A stretch of 6,231 bases of DNA from Limnohabitans sp. (lineage in GTDB: Bacteria > Pseudomonadota > Gammaproteobacteria > Burkholderiales > Burkholderiaceae_C), in NCBI GenBank assembly GCA_023260735.1, contig JALQUL010000407.1:1-6231 (forward strand), written 5' to 3'. Below are positions 4,640 to 6,231 of this stretch, in pieces. The notes below the pieces were generated by a model. That model ran no database searches. It worked only from the letters and a program-made list of their open reading frames with translations, and was not told the DNA's origin. Within the stretch, counting starts at the first letter, position 1; every line of letters starts with the position of its first letter. The position numbers and the translations under genes were made by a program.

Positions 4640-6018
4640 ACCATATTCCTCCTGTTAATAAACGCGAGATACTAAAAATCTTGCTCAGTTGCATGTTGCC
4701 TATATCGAATGCACAAAGCCAAGATTCCCATTCAGGCAAGGTCAAGCGCATCGCTGTTATCGGTGCTGGCATTGCGGGCTTGGCTGCTGCTAATCATCTG
4801 CAAAAGTTGGGGCATAACGTGACAGTTTTAGAAGGACGCGAGCGTATTGGTGGCCGTATTTGGACAAGTAAGCAATGGCCAAATATGCCACTAGATTTAG
4901 GCGCGACATGGATTCACGGTGTACAGGGCAACCCATTAACTGCACTGGCTGATCGGATTAACGCTAAACGTTTTGCTACCGGTTATGAGAGTGCAATCAC
5001 TTATGGCGTGCAGGGCCAAGTGCTTACCAAGGTGCAAACCAAAGAGTTGGATCAAGTCATACAACTCATTAATAAGCGCCTAGAAGCGGTGCAAGACGAT
5101 GATGAGCTAGAGTCTGATATTTCTGTACGTCGCGCCATTATGCCTTTGCTGCGCGGTTTAGATGCCGATTCAGACGTGGCACGGCTAATATATTTTATTC
5201 TTAATAGCAATTTAGAGCATGAATATGGCGGAAGCATAGACCAACTTAGCGCTCAGTATTTTGATGAGTCCAAAGAATTTTCTGGTGGCGACAAACTGTT
5301 TGCTCAAGGCTTTCAAGTGATTACCCAACATTTGGCCGAGGGTTTGAACATTCAGCTAGGTCAGATCGTCAAAGCGATTGATTACAGTGCCAATCAAGTG
5401 GTCATTACCACATCCCAAGGTGTGGTGTTTGCCGATCAAGTCATCGTGACCTTGCCTCTGGGTGTGCTAAAAAGCGGTCAAATAAGATTTAAACCCGCTT
5501 TGCCAGATAACAAGCAAAAAAGCATTGAAAAAATGCAAATGGGTGTGCTTAACAAGTGTTTTTTACGCTTTGATAAAGCCTTTTGGCCTACCGACGTTGA
5601 TTGGCTAGAAGTCATACCAACGCAACATGGCCATTGGGCAGAATGGATAAGCTTTATGCGAGCCACAAAATGGCCCGTACTTCTTGGCTTTAATGCTGCA
5701 GATCGTGGGCGCGAGATCGAAGGAATGAGCGACGCGGACATTGTGCAAGATGCGATGCAAACGCTGCAACGTATTTATGGCAATAATATCCCCCAACCCA
5801 TTGATTTCCAAATCACCCGGTGGGCTCAAGACCCGTTTAGTTTAGGCTCCTACTCCTTTAACCAAGTGGGTTACAAGCCTAATCAGCGAGATATACTCGC
5901 TGCACCTGTAAAAGGCAAAGTCTTTTTTGCTGGCGAGGCCACTCATAAAGATCATTTCGGAACAGCGCATGGTGCTTATATGAGTGGTTTACGAGCAGCT
6001 CGGGAAATAACGGACTGA
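4636..6018 (+). CDS. Exported FAD-dependent amine oxidase (polyamine oxidase/MAO-like)
   Basis: A flavoprotein of the amine oxidase family, which oxidises primary or secondary amines or polyamines using oxygen, giving aldehyde, ammonia or amine, and peroxide. Of its 460 residues, 38-48 (RIAVIGAGIAG) form the Rossmann dinucleotide motif, with E66 as FAD ribose ligand and GGR at 72-74. LDLGATWIHG (86-95), VIVTLPLGVLK (269-279), LNKCFLRFDKAFW (305-317) with K307 at the position of the catalytic-site lysine of LSD1/PAO enzymes, RWAQDPFSLGSYSF (395-408) and FFAGEATH...HFGTAHGAYMSGLRAA (430-455) are family hallmarks, so the fold is complete. The N-terminus (1-26) is a signal peptide: NKREILK, a hydrophobic core, and likely cleavage SNA|Q. 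It resembles a Tat signal but has KR instead of RR. The ATG overlaps the upstream stop (ATGA), with no ribosome binding site of its own. Substrate cannot be told; a protoporphyrinogen-oxidase-like or other flavin oxidase role is less likely. Confidence 0.93.
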   Translation: MNHIPPVNKREILKILLSCMLPISNAQSQDSHSGKVKRIAVIGAGIAGLAAANHLQKLGHNVTVLEGRERIGGRIWTSKQWPNMPLDLGATWIHGVQGNPLTALADRINAKRFATGYESAITYGVQGQVLTKVQTKELDQVIQLINKRLEAVQDDDELESDISVRRAIMPLLRGLDADSDVARLIYFILNSNLEHEYGGSIDQLSAQYFDESKEFSGGDKLFAQGFQVITQHLAEGLNIQLGQIVKAIDYSANQVVITTSQGVVFADQVIVTLPLGVLKSGQIRFKPALPDNKQKSIEKMQMGVLNKCFLRFDKAFWPTDVDWLEVIPTQHGHWAEWISFMRATKWPVLLGFNAADRGREIEGMSDADIVQDAMQTLQRIYGNNIPQPIDFQITRWAQDPFSLGSYSFNQVGYKPNQRDILAAPVKGKVFFAGEATHKDHFGTAHGAYMSGLRAAREITD

Positions 6019-6036
6019 TAGGTATCACCCTTCCCC

Positions 6037-6074
6037 TGCCGAGGTAGAGCATGAATTTGTTCTCTGCTTTGGCA
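6037..6074 (+). promoter_or_regulatory. Thirteen-pair RNA hairpin after the amine oxidase, covering a Shine-Dalgarno
   Basis: TGCCGAGGTAGAG (6037-6049) pairs fully with CTCTGCTTTGGCA (6062-6074). Three pairs are G.U, all of which pair only in + strand RNA; the complement would give C.A mismatches. No T-run follows, so it is not a standard terminator. The stem includes GAGGT (6041-6045) and the loop includes ATG 6051, so it could block initiation of the next frame, or protect the 3' end of the amine oxidase mRNA. Confidence 0.5.
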
Positions 6075-6231
6075 AGGAGAAAAAATACCAAGTCTAGCGT
6101 TCTGCTTTTACTTATTTTTAATACGGAATTAAAAACCACATCTTTCAACCTACTCCTACTTGTCGCAAAATTACATAATTCAGTCGTGCGGTCAGTCAAG
6201 CTTTTAGGTGTTTTTATTTACCATTTGAAGC
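6051..6231 (+). CDS. Possible start of an unknown gene, cut by the window end
   Basis: From ATG 6051 the frame stays open for 60 codons to the last base of the window. GAGGT (6041-6045) lies five bases before the ATG, a good ribosome binding site. The partial product starts MNLFSALARRKNTKSS and then has a short hydrophobic stretch (VLLLLIF, 17-23) and another near 34-38. It is leucine-rich and basic with only one acidic residue, which is unusual, and I recognise no family. The opposite strand is also largely open here, so the frame could be chance in AT-rich intergenic DNA. The start lies 33 bases after the amine oxidase stop, within reach of the same transcript, but inside the hairpin described at 6037-6074. 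Confidence 0.3.
   Translation, partial: MNLFSALARRKNTKSSVLLLLIFNTELKTTSFNLLLLVAKLHNSVVRSVKLLGVFIYHLK

Noticed and set aside
5177..5183. TGGCACG, a perfect sigma-54 -24 element, in the amine oxidase gene
   Set aside because: No GC at the -12 position; there is no second half of the promoter.
6115..6135. Perfect 8-bp inverted repeat TTTTTAAT / ATTAAAAA
   Set aside because: Pure A/T stem of low stability, not followed by a T-run; probably chance in AT-rich DNA.
5879..6199. 106-codon minus-strand frame across the end of the amine oxidase gene
   Set aside because: It is antisense to conserved coding sequence for most of its first-to-last third, begins at TTG without a ribosome binding site, and has no recognisable domain.

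Overview
The window looks like chromosomal DNA from a low-GC proteobacterium (low 40s % by eye), most likely a betaproteobacterium of the Burkholderiales. The type I glutamine synthetase has an adenylylation tyrosine and is followed by ntrB and ntrC. Between them sits a small secreted DUF4124-like protein, an arrangement I recall from Burkholderiales. The genus cannot be fixed from sequence alone, and no tools were run.

Layout, all on the + strand: (1) the 3' third of glnA, ending in a clean intrinsic terminator near 661-688; (2) a secreted 169-aa protein with an Asn-rich linker and a coiled coil, preceded by an FNR/Anr-like palindrome; (3) a long hairpin terminator at 1331-1390 with a sigma-70-like promoter inside it, directly before ntrB; (4) ntrB and ntrC, 84 bases apart, with a near-consensus sigma-54 promoter motif inside the ntrB coding region; (5) a gene-free stretch at 4209-4444; (6) a two-gene unit in which a 64-residue membrane protein (GTG start) overlaps an exported FAD amine oxidase by ATGA; (7) a tail at 6019-6231 with a G.U-rich hairpin that covers the Shine-Dalgarno of a frame open to the window end.

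Function: GlnA assimilates ammonium; NtrB senses nitrogen status (classically through PII) and phosphorylates NtrC; NtrC activates sigma-54 promoters such as that of glnA. Terminators separate glnA, the small secreted gene and ntrBC, so these are adjacent but probably separately controlled units. The amine oxidase could release ammonium from amines or polyamines, which would fit nitrogen control, but no NtrC or sigma-54 site was found in front of it, so that link is only inference.

I found no mobile element, CRISPR array, tRNA, rRNA or clear novel defence system. The most interesting points are regulatory: the possible sigma-54 autoregulatory promoter in ntrB, the promoter nested in a terminator, hairpins over ribosome binding sites, and the two-codon ATG-TGG-TAA frame after glnA.
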